Source of the DNA: Chryseobacterium gallinarum
Lineage (GTDB): Bacteria; Bacteroidota; Bacteroidia; Flavobacteriales; Weeksellaceae
Length of the DNA: 64,000 nucleotides
Direction of reading: 5' to 3'
Assembly: GCF_001021975.1 (NCBI RefSeq)
Contig: NZ_CP009928.1
Span: 3,972,001-4,036,000 of the forward strand
Shown here: piece after piece, positions 54,470 through 63,637 of the stretch
Numbering within the stretch: the first letter of the stretch is position 1
How the letters are laid out: the number at the start of each line of letters is the position of its first letter
Notes under the pieces: model-generated
Seen by the model: only the letters and a program-made list of their open reading frames with translations
Told to the model about the DNA's origin: nothing
The model's database searches: none
Made by a program: the position numbers and the translations under genes

Positions 54470-55795
54470 TTAAATTTTATTAATATTATTTTCGATTTTG
54501 TCTAATGCCAGTTGAATTTCTTCTTTGGTTACATTCAGATGAGGTCTGAAACGTAAAGACTGATCACCACAAGGAAGAATAATCAAACCATCATTGAAAA
54601 GTTCTTTCATCAGCTGATTCCTTTGTGCAGCAGACGGAAGGTCAATGGCGCACATCAATCCTCTCCCTCTTGCATTGGAAATTTTGTCAGGATACTTATC
54701 TGCCATAGCTTTGAGGTTTTCCAGTAAATAATCTCCTACCACTCTTGCATTTTCTACAAGGTTTTCTTTTTCGATCACCTCCATTACCAGCTGGAAACGA
54801 AGCATATCAATAAAGTTACCTCCGAAAGTGGAATTAATCCTTGAGCTTTCCCTGAAAACATTGTTCGGAACTTCATCAAACTTTTCTTTATTGGCCAATA
54901 CTCCACATACCTGTGCTTTTTTACCGAAAGATATAATGTCCGGTTTAGCTGTGAAATGCTGGAAAGCCCACATTTTACCTGTAATGGCAATACCTGTCTG
55001 AACTTCGTCAAAAATCAGTAAGATTTCATTGTCATCACAGATTTTTCTCAATCCTGATAAGAATTCGTCTCTGAAATGATTGTCACCACCTTCTGCCTGG
55101 ATAGGTTCAATGATGATACAAGCCACTTTATCAGGATTCATCAGGATAGCTTCCTCAATCTGCAGTAAAGCAAGGTTTTCATTTTTGATGGTTTCTTCAA
55201 GGTTTTCTTCTGTGATCGGGAATTTCAACTTTGGATTGATGATTCTCGGCCAGTTAAACATCGGGAAGTATTGGTATTTTCTTGGATCAGAAGTATTGGT
55301 TAGGCTCAAAGTATAGCCGCTTCTTCCATGAAAAGCCTGTTTGAAGTGAATACAGATTCCGGCTTCCGTATCAAGTCCTTTCGCAAAGTTTTTACGCGTC
55401 TTCCAGTCGAAGCATGCTTTCATAGCATTTTCTACTCCCAAGGTTCCGCCTTCAATGAAGAAAGCATACTGCAGTTCTTCGGGAATTACCACTCTTTCAA
55501 ACACTTCCAGAAAGTGGGCATATTCTTCTGAATATACATCTGCCAGAGTAGGTTTATTAACAGCCATTTTACCCAGCCAGTCCGACTTTTCTACAAGATA
55601 AGGGTGATTATATCCTACAGAAGCAGAGGCAAACATGGAAAACATGTCCAGGTATTCTCTGTCTGTAAGTTTGTCATAAAGCCATGATCCGTGAGATTTT
55701 TCAATGTCCATCACAAAATCAAAGCCGTCTGCCAAAACATGTTTTCCTACGGTTTCTTTTACTTTATTAGCTTTTATATCAATTGTTTGTTCCAT
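54470..55795 (-). CDS. lat: L-lysine 6-transaminase
   Basis: PLP aminotransferase that moves the epsilon amino group of lysine to 2-oxoglutarate, giving aminoadipate semialdehyde. 441 residues: GYNHPYL, FFIEGGTLGVENAMKACFDW, IIEPIQAEGGDNHF, IFDEVQTGIAITGKMWAFQH and the PLP lysine in IISFGKKAQVCG. The QAEGGDNHF and DNEILLIFDEVQTG stretches fit lysine rather than ornithine enzymes. Its neighbour is an ALDH7-type dehydrogenase that would take the product. Confidence 0.9.
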   Translation of the reverse strand: MEQTIDIKANKVKETVGKHVLADGFDFVMDIEKSHGSWLYDKLTDREYLDMFSMFASASVGYNHPYLVEKSDWLGKMAVNKPTLADVYSEEYAHFLEVFERVVIPEELQYAFFIEGGTLGVENAMKACFDWKTRKNFAKGLDTEAGICIHFKQAFHGRSGYTLSLTNTSDPRKYQYFPMFNWPRIINPKLKFPITEENLEETIKNENLALLQIEEAILMNPDKVACIIIEPIQAEGGDNHFRDEFLSGLRKICDDNEILLIFDEVQTGIAITGKMWAFQHFTAKPDIISFGKKAQVCGVLANKEKFDEVPNNVFRESSRINSTFGGNFIDMLRFQLVMEVIEKENLVENARVVGDYLLENLKAMADKYPDKISNARGRGLMCAIDLPSAAQRNQLMKELFNDGLIILPCGDQSLRFRPHLNVTKEEIQLALDKIENNINKI

Positions 55796-55906
55796 AATAA
55801 ATTGTTGTGTGATTTAATAAATGAATGATCAGAATATCAGCACTCAGAGATTCTTCCCACTCAGGTTATTAAGTTTTTGTTTTTTCAAGTGTTTTAACTA
55901 AAGCTT

Positions 55907-57457
55907 TTACAAGTCGAATTTAATCCCTTGTGCTAAAGGAAGTTGAGCGGTATAATTTATAGTATTTGTTTGTCTTCTCATATAGTATTTCCAGGCATCG
56001 GATCCGGACTCTCTTCCTCCTCCGGTTTCTTTCTCTCCACCAAAAGCACCTCCAATTTCTGCCCCGGAAGTCCCGATATTTACATTGGCAATACCACAGT
56101 CTGAACCTGCATGGGAAAGGAATAATTCTGCTTCTCTGAGATTTTGTGTCATGATTGCAGAAGATAAACCTTGCGGAACATCATTCTGGATTGCGATTGC
56201 CTCTTCCAGCGTTTTGTATTTAATCAGGTATAAAATAGGAGCAAAAGTTTCGTGCTGAACAATTTCATATGAGTTTTTCACTTCTGCTACACAAGGCTTC
56301 ACATAGCATCCTGATTCGTATTCTTTTCCTGATAAAACTCCGCCTTCAACAACGAATTTTCCACCTTCTTTCTTACATTTTCTGATGGCTTCTTCGTATT
56401 GATTGACAGCATCCGTATCGATCAATGGCCCAACATGATTCCTTTCATCCAGTGGATTTCCGATTTTCAGCTGCCCGTATGCCTTAACCAGTCTTGTTTT
56501 TACTTCATTATAAACGCTTTCATGGATAATCAGCCTTCTGGTTGAAGTACATCTTTGACCGGCTGTTCCCACAGCTCCGAAAACGGCCCCGATAATAGCC
56601 ATATCAAGATCTGCCTCTTTCGTAATGATGATGGCGTTATTTCCGCCCAGTTCAAGAATAGATTTTCCGAATCTTTCCGCTACTTTGGAAGATACCATTC
56701 TTCCCACTCTTGTAGACCCGGTGAAAGATACTAAAGCTACTCTTTTATCATCCACCAGCTTTTGTCCGATCTCGTGGTCTGCTACCAATACACTTGAAAT
56801 TCCTTCCGGAAGGTTGTTTTCCCTTAAAACCTCAGTCATGATATTCTGACATGCAACAGCACAGAGCGGAGTTTTTTCTGATGGTTTCCAGATGGTAACA
56901 TTACCACAGATCCATGCCAGGGCCGTATTCCATGACCAAACAGCTACCGGAAAATTGAATGCAGTAATGATCCCAACCACTCCCAACGGATGATATTGTT
57001 CATACATTCTGTGACCAGGTCTTTCTGAATGCATCGTATATCCCTGAAGCTGTCTGGAAAGACCTACTGCAAAATCACAGATATCAATCATTTCCTGAAC
57101 TTCTCCAAGTCCCTCCTGCAATGATTTACCCATTTCATAGGAAACAAGTTTTCCAAGATCTTCTTTATATTCTCTTAATTTTAACCCCAGCTGTCTTACT
57201 ATTTCTCCTCTTTTGGGTGCGGGGATCAGCCTGAATTCCTGAAAAGCCTTTTGAGCTGTTTCAATTACTTTGTCATAATCACTTTCTCCGGAAGTTTTTA
57301 CTTTAGCGATCAGCTTTCCGTCTACAGGAGAGATGCTTTCTATCACCTTTCCCGAAGCGAAATATTTACCGCCTACTGAAGTACCTTTGTTTTCTTCTTT
57401 AATACCTAAGTTTTTTAGCGTTTTTTCGATTCCGAAATCCTTTACTTTTTTTGACAT
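55907..57457 (-). CDS. Aminoadipate-semialdehyde dehydrogenase, ALDH7/antiquitin type
   Basis: 516 residues. NAD-binding [24 protein letters not shown], catalytic Glu in [12 protein letters not shown] and Cys in [13 protein letters not shown], and [43 protein letters not shown] at the end, typical of ALDH7. It oxidises 2-aminoadipate 6-semialdehyde to 2-aminoadipate. With lat, 111 bases downstream, it makes a lysine breakdown pair. The mammalian homologue also handles betaine aldehyde, so side activities are possible. Confidence 0.9.
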   Translation of the reverse strand: [516 protein letters not shown]

Positions 57458-57537
57458 AAAATCTTACTTTTCGTTCTCTCTAAAGATAAAAATATTATAC
57501 GAACCTCAAAACTTTAATTTTTTACCATCTGTTTTAT

Positions 57538-57567
57538 TTGGACTAATTATAAACATGCGTATCTTTG
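57538..57567 (+). promoter_or_regulatory. Promoter of the small membrane protein gene
   Basis: TTG (57538-57540), 19-base spacer, TATCTTTG (57560-57567), 26 bases before the ATG. Confidence 0.7.
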
Positions 57568-57593
57568 TAAGATAATCTTTTTGATATTTACCC

Positions 57594-57743
57594 ATGGAAA
57601 ATTCACAAGAAAATAACTCAAAGTTTAAAAAATGGTTCAAGCGTGTGGGATGGGCCGGATTGGCTTTCTTTACCATCAAAGGCTTGGTTTGGCTCGTTAT
57701 ATTCTACTTTGGGGCTGATACGCTTCAGAGTTGTATTCAATAA
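57594..57743 (+). CDS. Small membrane protein, hypothetical
   Basis: 49 residues, MENSQENNSKFKKWFKRVGW, then AGLAFFTIKGLVWLVIFYFG and ADTLQSCIQ. One transmembrane helix with a basic amphipathic lead. Perfect promoter upstream and terminator downstream argue that it is real despite its size. I recall similar tiny proteins in other Flavobacteriia without function. Confidence 0.8.
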   Translation: MENSQENNSKFKKWFKRVGWAGLAFFTIKGLVWLVIFYFGADTLQSCIQ

Positions 57744-57744
57744 A

Positions 57745-57777
57745 AAAGCAGAGGAATTTTCTCTGCTTTCTTTTTTT
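57745..57777 (+). terminator. Terminator of the small membrane protein gene
   Basis: AAAGCAGAG (57745-57753) and CTCTGCTTT (57761-57769), then seven T. Confidence 0.85.
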
Positions 57778-57851
57778 GTGTCATAAGATTATGCCATCCA
57801 TCATATGAGACTCAAGGATGCTTAGCGTCCAATTTTTGAGACTTATATCCG

Positions 57852-58493
57852 TTATATCTCTCTTAATTTTTGCATAACCCTGTTGACGATCTCATCACAA
57901 TACACCAGGTTAAATTCAAAAATTTCCTCCCTGATATAATATTTTTCTATTTCTTTTCTCAGAAAAGCTTTAGCCCTGCTGACGCGGACTTTTACATTAC
58001 TTTCACTGATTCCTAAAGCTTCCGCAGTTTCCTGAACACTTAAACCATTAATTTCTCTTAAGGTAAAAGCTACTCTATAATCTTCAGGAATGCTGAGCAG
58101 GCTCTTTTCAATTACTGAATTCAATTCTCTGTTCATCACCTGGGCTGACGTTTCAGTGTTATAGAGGTTTTCAAAGACATGATCTCCATTTTCAGGGGTT
58201 TGAATATGCTTCGAAGACCATTTTTGTGTTTTGCGATAGCATTGATGGAGCATTATTTTAGATATCCACGTCCGGAAGGAAGACCGGTTCTCAAACTGAT
58301 GAAGATGCATGAATGCTTCCATGTAGGTTTCCTGCATCAGGTCCTGCGTGTCTTCATGACTGAAACGGTACATCCTTCCGATGCGGTACAGATAAGGATT
58401 ATTTCTCCTGATGATCAGTTCAAACATAGCAGTTTCTTTATTCAGAATCTTATCAATCAGTTGCTTGTCTGTGTATTTCTCCTCAGCCTTCAT
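57852..58493 (-). CDS. ECF-type RNA polymerase sigma factor
   Basis: 213 residues. Region 2: LIDKILNKETAMFELIIRRNNPYLYRIGRMYRFSHEDTQDLMQETYMEAFMHLHQFENRSSFRTWISKI; region 4: SIPEDYRVAFTLREINGLSVQETAEALGISESNVKVRVSRAKAFLRKE. Its ATG overlaps the stop of the DoxX-like gene by one base, so the two are coupled. No anti-sigma gene is adjacent, which leaves the control of this sigma factor open. Confidence 0.93.
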   Translation of the reverse strand: MKAEEKYTDKQLIDKILNKETAMFELIIRRNNPYLYRIGRMYRFSHEDTQDLMQETYMEAFMHLHQFENRSSFRTWISKIMLHQCYRKTQKWSSKHIQTPENGDHVFENLYNTETSAQVMNRELNSVIEKSLLSIPEDYRVAFTLREINGLSVQETAEALGISESNVKVRVSRAKAFLRKEIEKYYIREEIFEFNLVYCDEIVNRVMQKLREI

Positions 58494-58882
58494 TATTTAC
58501 GGTCAAAAATTGAAGCCAGTCTTGTCATTGAAAAAGCTGTTATGGCCATTACCAGATCCCTGACAGCAACGTCCAAAAAGTTCCACCAGGCTAATAATGT
58601 CAATGCAATTAAAGTTAACCAAACCGAAACGATTAAGCCCCCTATTCTGGGACTTAATAATACTAAAATCCCTGCAATGATTTCGATAACTCCTACAACC
58701 ATCATGAAAGTTTCACCTGAGAATGGCAGGAAATTAAGAACTGAGGGATTAATATACTGTGTCCATTGGCAAAGGATATTGGTAAATTTATCCAATCCTG
58801 CCACAATGGGTACGATCACAAAGACAATTCTTAAGGTAGTATACACCTGTTGAACAATCTGTTTTTGCTGAATTGTTTCCAT
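58493..58882 (-). CDS. DoxX-like membrane protein
   Basis: 129 residues with four hydrophobic segments (IVFVIVPIVAGLDKFTNIL, FMMVVGVIEIIAGILVLLSPRIGGLIV, WLTLIALTLLAWW, LVMAITAFSMTRLASIF). Layout and the GLDKF/IGGL spots fit the DoxX/DUF4267-type fold. It is the first gene of the pair with the ECF sigma factor, and may be its sensor or a regulated target. Confidence 0.7.
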   Translation of the reverse strand: METIQQKQIVQQVYTTLRIVFVIVPIVAGLDKFTNILCQWTQYINPSVLNFLPFSGETFMMVVGVIEIIAGILVLLSPRIGGLIVSVWLTLIALTLLAWWNFLDVAVRDLVMAITAFSMTRLASIFDRK

Positions 58883-59016
58883 TTTTATTTTTTTAAGATT
58901 AAAATTGAACTTCTAAAACAATAGAGTCATGCTAAAATAAAAAGGTTACAAGCTTTCTGAATTAAGCAGCATTTCACGTACCAAATATCTGTATAATATT
59001 GCTTTTCAGTAATTTA

Positions 59017-59205
59017 TTATTCCTGCTTTTTTCTTCCGGAATTGATAAGGCTTTGATGCAGCAGGTATTCAATCTGGCCATTAACACTTCTGAATTCATC
59101 GTTCGCCCACTTTTCAAGGAGTTTATAGGTAGACTCATCTATTCTTATAACGAAGGATTTTTTACCTTTGGTTTCTGAAGATTTCTGAGCTTTTTCGGCT
59201 TTCAT
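59017..59205 (-). CDS. Ribbon-helix-helix (Arc-type) DNA-binding protein
   Basis: 62 residues: a Lys-rich tail, then KKSFVIRIDESTYKLLEKWANDEFRSVNGQIEYLLHQSL, the Arc/CopG fold (strand FVIRIDE, two helices). It is 87 bases downstream of the SPFH gene and on its strand. I recall such Arc-like genes beside SPFH genes in other bacteria. No toxin-like partner is seen. Confidence 0.8.
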   Translation of the reverse strand: MKAEKAQKSSETKGKKSFVIRIDESTYKLLEKWANDEFRSVNGQIEYLLHQSLINSGRKKQE

Positions 59206-59291
59206 TTTTCTTGTTTTTTAGTACAAAGTGTGCAAAATTGTTTTCTGGCTTACAATGGTTTCATAATATACAATCCCTGAAACCTGAATTG

Positions 59292-60158
59292 CTAATTATA
59301 TAAGGTACCCGCATTCAATATTGGTGTTGCTGCTTTTTCACCGCATAGAACCACCATTAAATTACTTACCATTGCTGCTTTTCTTTCATCATCAAGTTCT
59401 ACGATATTATCTTCAGACAGCTTTTTTAAGGCAAGGTCTACCATCCCTACGGCTCCCTCCACGATTTTTGTTCTCGCAGCCACAATAGCAGTAGCCTGCT
59501 GTCTCTGAAGCATTGCCCCTGCAATTTCGGATGCATAGGCTAAATGTGAAATCCTGGCCTCCTGAATTATAATTCCTGCTTTTGAAAGACGATCCGTAAG
59601 TTCCTGTTCTAAAATGGAATTTATTTTGTCTCCCCCTTCTCTCAATGTAATGGGTGCATGGTCATCTTCCAGATTATCATAAGGAAAACTCATCGCCAAA
59701 TGACGTACAGCAGCTTCACTTTGCATTTTTACAAAGTCTGAATAGCGTTCAACATCAAAAGCAGCCTTATAAGTATCTCCTACTTTCCATACAATCACTA
59801 CTGCAATTTCAATGGGATTTCCCATCTTATCATTGACCTTCAGCGTCTGCCCCTGAAGGTTTTCTGAACGAAGGCTTATTCTCTGGGAAGAATACAAAGG
59901 ATTAATAAAAAACAATCCATTATCTTTTACTGTTCCCACATACTTTCCGAAGAAGTTCAACACCCTTGAATGATTAGGCTGGATAATCATTAATCCTTTT
60001 AAAAAAAAGCATGAAAGAAGAAAGCATAAGATAGCAATAATAACATACACTACGCTTTGATCTACTCCTGCAACAAAAAAGTAAACGGAGACTGCAAATA
60101 AGATGAGGCAAATGACTAATGTGAGATAACCTGAAATAGGTTTTAATGTTTTTTCCAT
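59292..60158 (-). CDS. SPFH/band 7 domain protein
   Basis: 288 residues. Two N-terminal membrane helices (LTLVICLILFAVSVYFFVAG, VVYVIIAILCFLLSCFFLKG) precede a band-7 domain (about 55-250): RVLNFFGKYVGTVKDNGLFFINPLYSSQRISLRSENLQGQ and RLSKAGIIIQEARISHLAYASEIAGAMLQRQQA. Such proteins oligomerise and scaffold membrane microdomains. It forms a pair with the ribbon-helix-helix gene. Confidence 0.92.
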   Translation of the reverse strand: MEKTLKPISGYLTLVICLILFAVSVYFFVAGVDQSVVYVIIAILCFLLSCFFLKGLMIIQPNHSRVLNFFGKYVGTVKDNGLFFINPLYSSQRISLRSENLQGQTLKVNDKMGNPIEIAVVIVWKVGDTYKAAFDVERYSDFVKMQSEAAVRHLAMSFPYDNLEDDHAPITLREGGDKINSILEQELTDRLSKAGIIIQEARISHLAYASEIAGAMLQRQQATAIVAARTKIVEGAVGMVDLALKKLSEDNIVELDDERKAAMVSNLMVVLCGEKAATPILNAGTLYN

Positions 60159-60308
60159 GATTGAATTTTTAATTTGATATTATTTTGATATCATAAAGAT
60201 AGCAATAAATTTTATTCTGAATGACAGATTTTGATTTTTTTAATAGATATGGTATGACTTGTGAGACCATTGGTTAGAAGTGAAAGTAACATACCTTATT
60301 TATATATG

Positions 60309-60341
60309 CAAAAAAAATCCCGGAAGTAAACTTCCAGGATT
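60309..60341 (-). terminator. Terminator of ccsBA
   Basis: Minus strand AATCCTGGAAG, loop TTTA, CTTCCGGGATT (60341-60316) with one G-T pair, then a run of T to about 60309. Confidence 0.85.
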
Positions 60342-60361
60342 TAGTAATTATATTTTAAAGA

Positions 60362-63300
60362 TTATTTCTTCGTTAAATTTTTAAACTTGAAATAAGACAG
60401 GGCTGCCAGAAGAATCATTGTTGAGATTCCAATGTATACCCAAGCCGGCACCGGTACCGGATCTCCTGCGGCATAAGAATGGAGCCCGCTCAGGTAATAA
60501 TTCACTCCAAAATAAGTCATTACCATAGAGCAGAATGCAAACATGGTCGCTACGTGAAAGGCCCATCTGCTTCTTAACCCCGGCACCAGTCTCATATGCA
60601 ATACAAAAGCATAAACCATAATTGAGATGAATGCCCATGTTTCTTTAGGATCCCAGCTCCAGTATCTTCCCCAGGATTCATTAGCCCAGATTCCTCCTAA
60701 GAAGTTCCCAACGGTTAGAGCAAAAAGACCTATTGTCAGTGACATTTCGGAAACGATAACCAATTCCTTCAGGGTAGTATCATGGTGGATTTTATAGGTT
60801 TCTTTATTGGAAATAATATAGAACACCAATGAGATCACAGCAATAATCATCGACAAGGCGAAGAAACCATAGCTTGATGTAATAATAGCTACGTGAACAA
60901 TCAGCCAATAGGACTTCAATACCGGAACAAGCGGTGTAATCTGCGGATCAAGTGCTGAACCTCCGTGTGCAAACCCCATCATAATTACCGCAACCATAAA
61001 TCCGGATGCAGGAATCAATGCGTTGGAATTTCGGTAAAGAATTAAACCTGCAGTAATCCCCACCCAGGAGATAAAGATAATTGCTTCATATCCGTTACTC
61101 CAAGGAGCATGCCCTGAGATATACCATCTCGCAACAAGACCCAGAAAATGACAGGTATACCCGATTAACCCAATGGCGATAATCGTTTTGATAATCTTGT
61201 TTAATATTTTGCTTGGTCTGAATAATTCAACAAATCCCAGGATCAAAAGAAGTCCTCCAACCAGCGTATAGAAAATCAATAATTTAAAATTGATATCCGC
61301 TTTATTCATAAAGACTTCAAGGTCCACTTTGGATTTAGCAGGAACAACCGCTTTACCCCATTTTTGCTGATAATCTGAAAGTTTAATCAATTCAGCATCG
61401 GCCTTGCTCCAGTCTCCTGTTTTCTGCGCTGCCAAAACTTCTGCGAAATAAGGCCCCATTACCTGCTGGGATTCCATATCCGGCTCAAATTTCTGATCCA
61501 GCCATGAATGCCATGTATGATTGGCATCATTTTTCACAGGAACGATTCTCATAAATTGTCCGCTGAAGAATTCATTAAAGATCTGAACCCTTTCATTTAC
61601 GGCAATTACTTCTTTATCATAATTCGTCTGTTCAGCCGGTTTTTTACGGAAAGCCGTATTATAATCATGTTCCAGGATATACGTTAAATTTCCATTGGCA
61701 TCTGCCGGGAAAAGATTCATTAACGAAGTATATCCGTCATCATTGGCTTTTGTCTTATTTTTCAGTTCGTCTCCGCCTTTGGGTCCTACTTTGATCATAG
61801 GCACCATTGTCCAGCTTGGTGTATCTGTATTTACTGAAAGGAACCACTGGTTGGCAGTAAGGTATTTTCCGTCTGTTCCTTTGAATTTGTCCTTTTTGTA
61901 TAGTTTTCTTAAAACATCCAGCGCTTCTGTATTGATAGGAACAATTCTTCCCTCAAAACTCTGAACCAAAAGATATCCGAATTTGTCAGCATGTTCCTTG
62001 CTGATTTTATTTCTGGCGATGATCTCATCAGGAGAAATAGATCTCATTTTGCTCAGCGGAGCAGCCAGGGAATTTTGTTTAGGGGTAGTATTTTGGCTTG
62101 ACTGTGCTTCCGGTGCAGGAGCATGCGTGTGTCCGTCGCCTTCTACATGGATATGTTCCCTGCTTCCGTCTGTGGTCCCGTGAGTTTCAATCTTTTGCGC
62201 CTGCAAACCTATACTCAGGAATAATAGTACTATTGTTACAGCTTTTGCTTTCTTTTTATTAGCATCAGCCAGCATTTTATTTAATTTCCAGAAATGGGTT
62301 CCTTTCCAGAAGAAAATCACAAACATTCCTAAAAACAACATTCCGTATCCGATATAGGAAATTAAAGTTCCCCAATAATCATGGTTTACAGACAGTACGG
62401 TTCCCATTCTGTCAGGATCAAAGCTTGACTGGAAGAAACGGTACCCTTTATGATTCAGAACGTGGTTCATATAGATTTTATAAGGGGTTTCTTTTCCTTC
62501 ATCAATGATTTTCACGTGACTTTCGTAAGCACTTGGTGAAGAACTTCCCGGATAGGTTTCCATTACGAAATCATCCAGTTTCAAAGCAAAAGGAGTATTG
62601 TATATTTTTGGCCCGAATCCTACCATTATGTTTAAACCGTCCATTGTTACCTGCTTATACGCATTCGGGTTGCCTTTTTCTACAGAAAGATCTACAATCT
62701 GTTTTGTTTTCGGTCCCTGGATTTCGATCTGAAGCATATCCGGAACGTTAACATCTTTCTTTCTGTCTCCTTCAATAGCCATCAGCTTTCCTTTTTTAAG
62801 CCCTTCCGGAACTACCAGTTTCAGTTCGTTAATGGTATATAGACTTCTCAATGCCAAAGGCTGGAACTCATCTTTTTTCGTATTTCCTGTCGCTTGCGTA
62901 GCCATGGTCATATAGCTTGCATCTACAGGAGTTTTGATGAATAGTTTCCCTCCTTCATTTTTGAATTCAACAGCGCCATCAATTGCCCTGTTAAAGGTTA
63001 CCAGGGTTCCGTTGATAGACTTTGTCTCTCCCGGTTTGATGTAAATATTCTGTCTTCCTGTATTTCCTGTAGAAACAAGGTGAAGATATTCTGTACCGTT
63101 AGGTTCAGCCAGCAGACTGTCTTTTTTTCTTTGAATGTATTCTTTAGCAAATACTTTTATTTCTTTTCCGTGGAAGTCATAGGTTGCTTTGAAATCTTTA
63201 TGTAACGGAGACATCAGGTAAGGAACATCCTGATAATTGAGAACATCTCCTTTTTCTTCAATCTGGATCTTAAAAAAATTTTTATCTGTTACGATTTCGT

Positions 63301-63637
63301 TGGAAGTTTCTCCTTCTCTGATGTGCATGGTACCTTCAAAACTGATGTATCTGGTAATAGCACCTCCAATAAAAATGAAAACAAAGGCAAGGTGAAAAAC
63401 CAGAACCGGCCATTTTTCCTTTTTCCAGAGTCTGTATCTTCCGATATTTCCTATGAAGTTGAGAATGAGCAGGACCATGATCAGTTCGAACCATTTTGCC
63501 TCATAAATTAATGCTTTTGCTGTAGGAGTTCCGTAGTCGTTTTCTAAGAACGTTGCATAAGCCATCGCAAATGCGTACACCAGCAACAATACAGCCATTG
63601 TCCTGGTTGAGATAAGAATATCTTGGAGCTTCTTCAT
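60362..63637 (-). CDS. ccsBA: Cytochrome c biogenesis ResB-CcsA fusion (system II)
   Basis: 1091 residues. ResB half (1 to about 450) with four membrane helices and a large outer domain; CcsA half (about 780-1091) with the WWD signature WANESWGRYWSWDPKETWAF and essential histidines for heme handling (HVAIITSSYG, HMRLVPGLRS). Between them lies a hydrophilic insert of about 300 residues that starts with a signal-peptide-like segment (AKAVTIVLLFLSIGLQAQ, about 463-480) and a His-rich linker. It loads heme onto CXXCH apocytochromes in the periplasm. Long fused forms are common in Bacteroidota. Confidence 0.93.
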   Translation of the reverse strand: MKKLQDILISTRTMAVLLLVYAFAMAYATFLENDYGTPTAKALIYEAKWFELIMVLLILNFIGNIGRYRLWKKEKWPVLVFHLAFVFIFIGGAITRYISFEGTMHIREGETSNEIVTDKNFFKIQIEEKGDVLNYQDVPYLMSPLHKDFKATYDFHGKEIKVFAKEYIQRKKDSLLAEPNGTEYLHLVSTGNTGRQNIYIKPGETKSINGTLVTFNRAIDGAVEFKNEGGKLFIKTPVDASYMTMATQATGNTKKDEFQPLALRSLYTINELKLVVPEGLKKGKLMAIEGDRKKDVNVPDMLQIEIQGPKTKQIVDLSVEKGNPNAYKQVTMDGLNIMVGFGPKIYNTPFALKLDDFVMETYPGSSSPSAYESHVKIIDEGKETPYKIYMNHVLNHKGYRFFQSSFDPDRMGTVLSVNHDYWGTLISYIGYGMLFLGMFVIFFWKGTHFWKLNKMLADANKKKAKAVTIVLLFLSIGLQAQKIETHGTTDGSREHIHVEGDGHTHAPAPEAQSSQNTTPKQNSLAAPLSKMRSISPDEIIARNKISKEHADKFGYLLVQSFEGRIVPINTEALDVLRKLYKKDKFKGTDGKYLTANQWFLSVNTDTPSWTMVPMIKVGPKGGDELKNKTKANDDGYTSLMNLFPADANGNLTYILEHDYNTAFRKKPAEQTNYDKEVIAVNERVQIFNEFFSGQFMRIVPVKNDANHTWHSWLDQKFEPDMESQQVMGPYFAEVLAAQKTGDWSKADAELIKLSDYQQKWGKAVVPAKSKVDLEVFMNKADINFKLLIFYTLVGGLLLILGFVELFRPSKILNKIIKTIIAIGLIGYTCHFLGLVARWYISGHAPWSNGYEAIIFISWVGITAGLILYRNSNALIPASGFMVAVIMMGFAHGGSALDPQITPLVPVLKSYWLIVHVAIITSSYGFFALSMIIAVISLVFYIISNKETYKIHHDTTLKELVIVSEMSLTIGLFALTVGNFLGGIWANESWGRYWSWDPKETWAFISIMVYAFVLHMRLVPGLRSRWAFHVATMFAFCSMVMTYFGVNYYLSGLHSYAAGDPVPVPAWVYIGISTMILLAALSYFKFKNLTKK

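Noticed and set aside
59017..59205. Antitoxin of a toxin-antitoxin pair
   Set aside because: The fold fits an antitoxin, but no toxin-like gene lies next to it; the partner is an SPFH protein.
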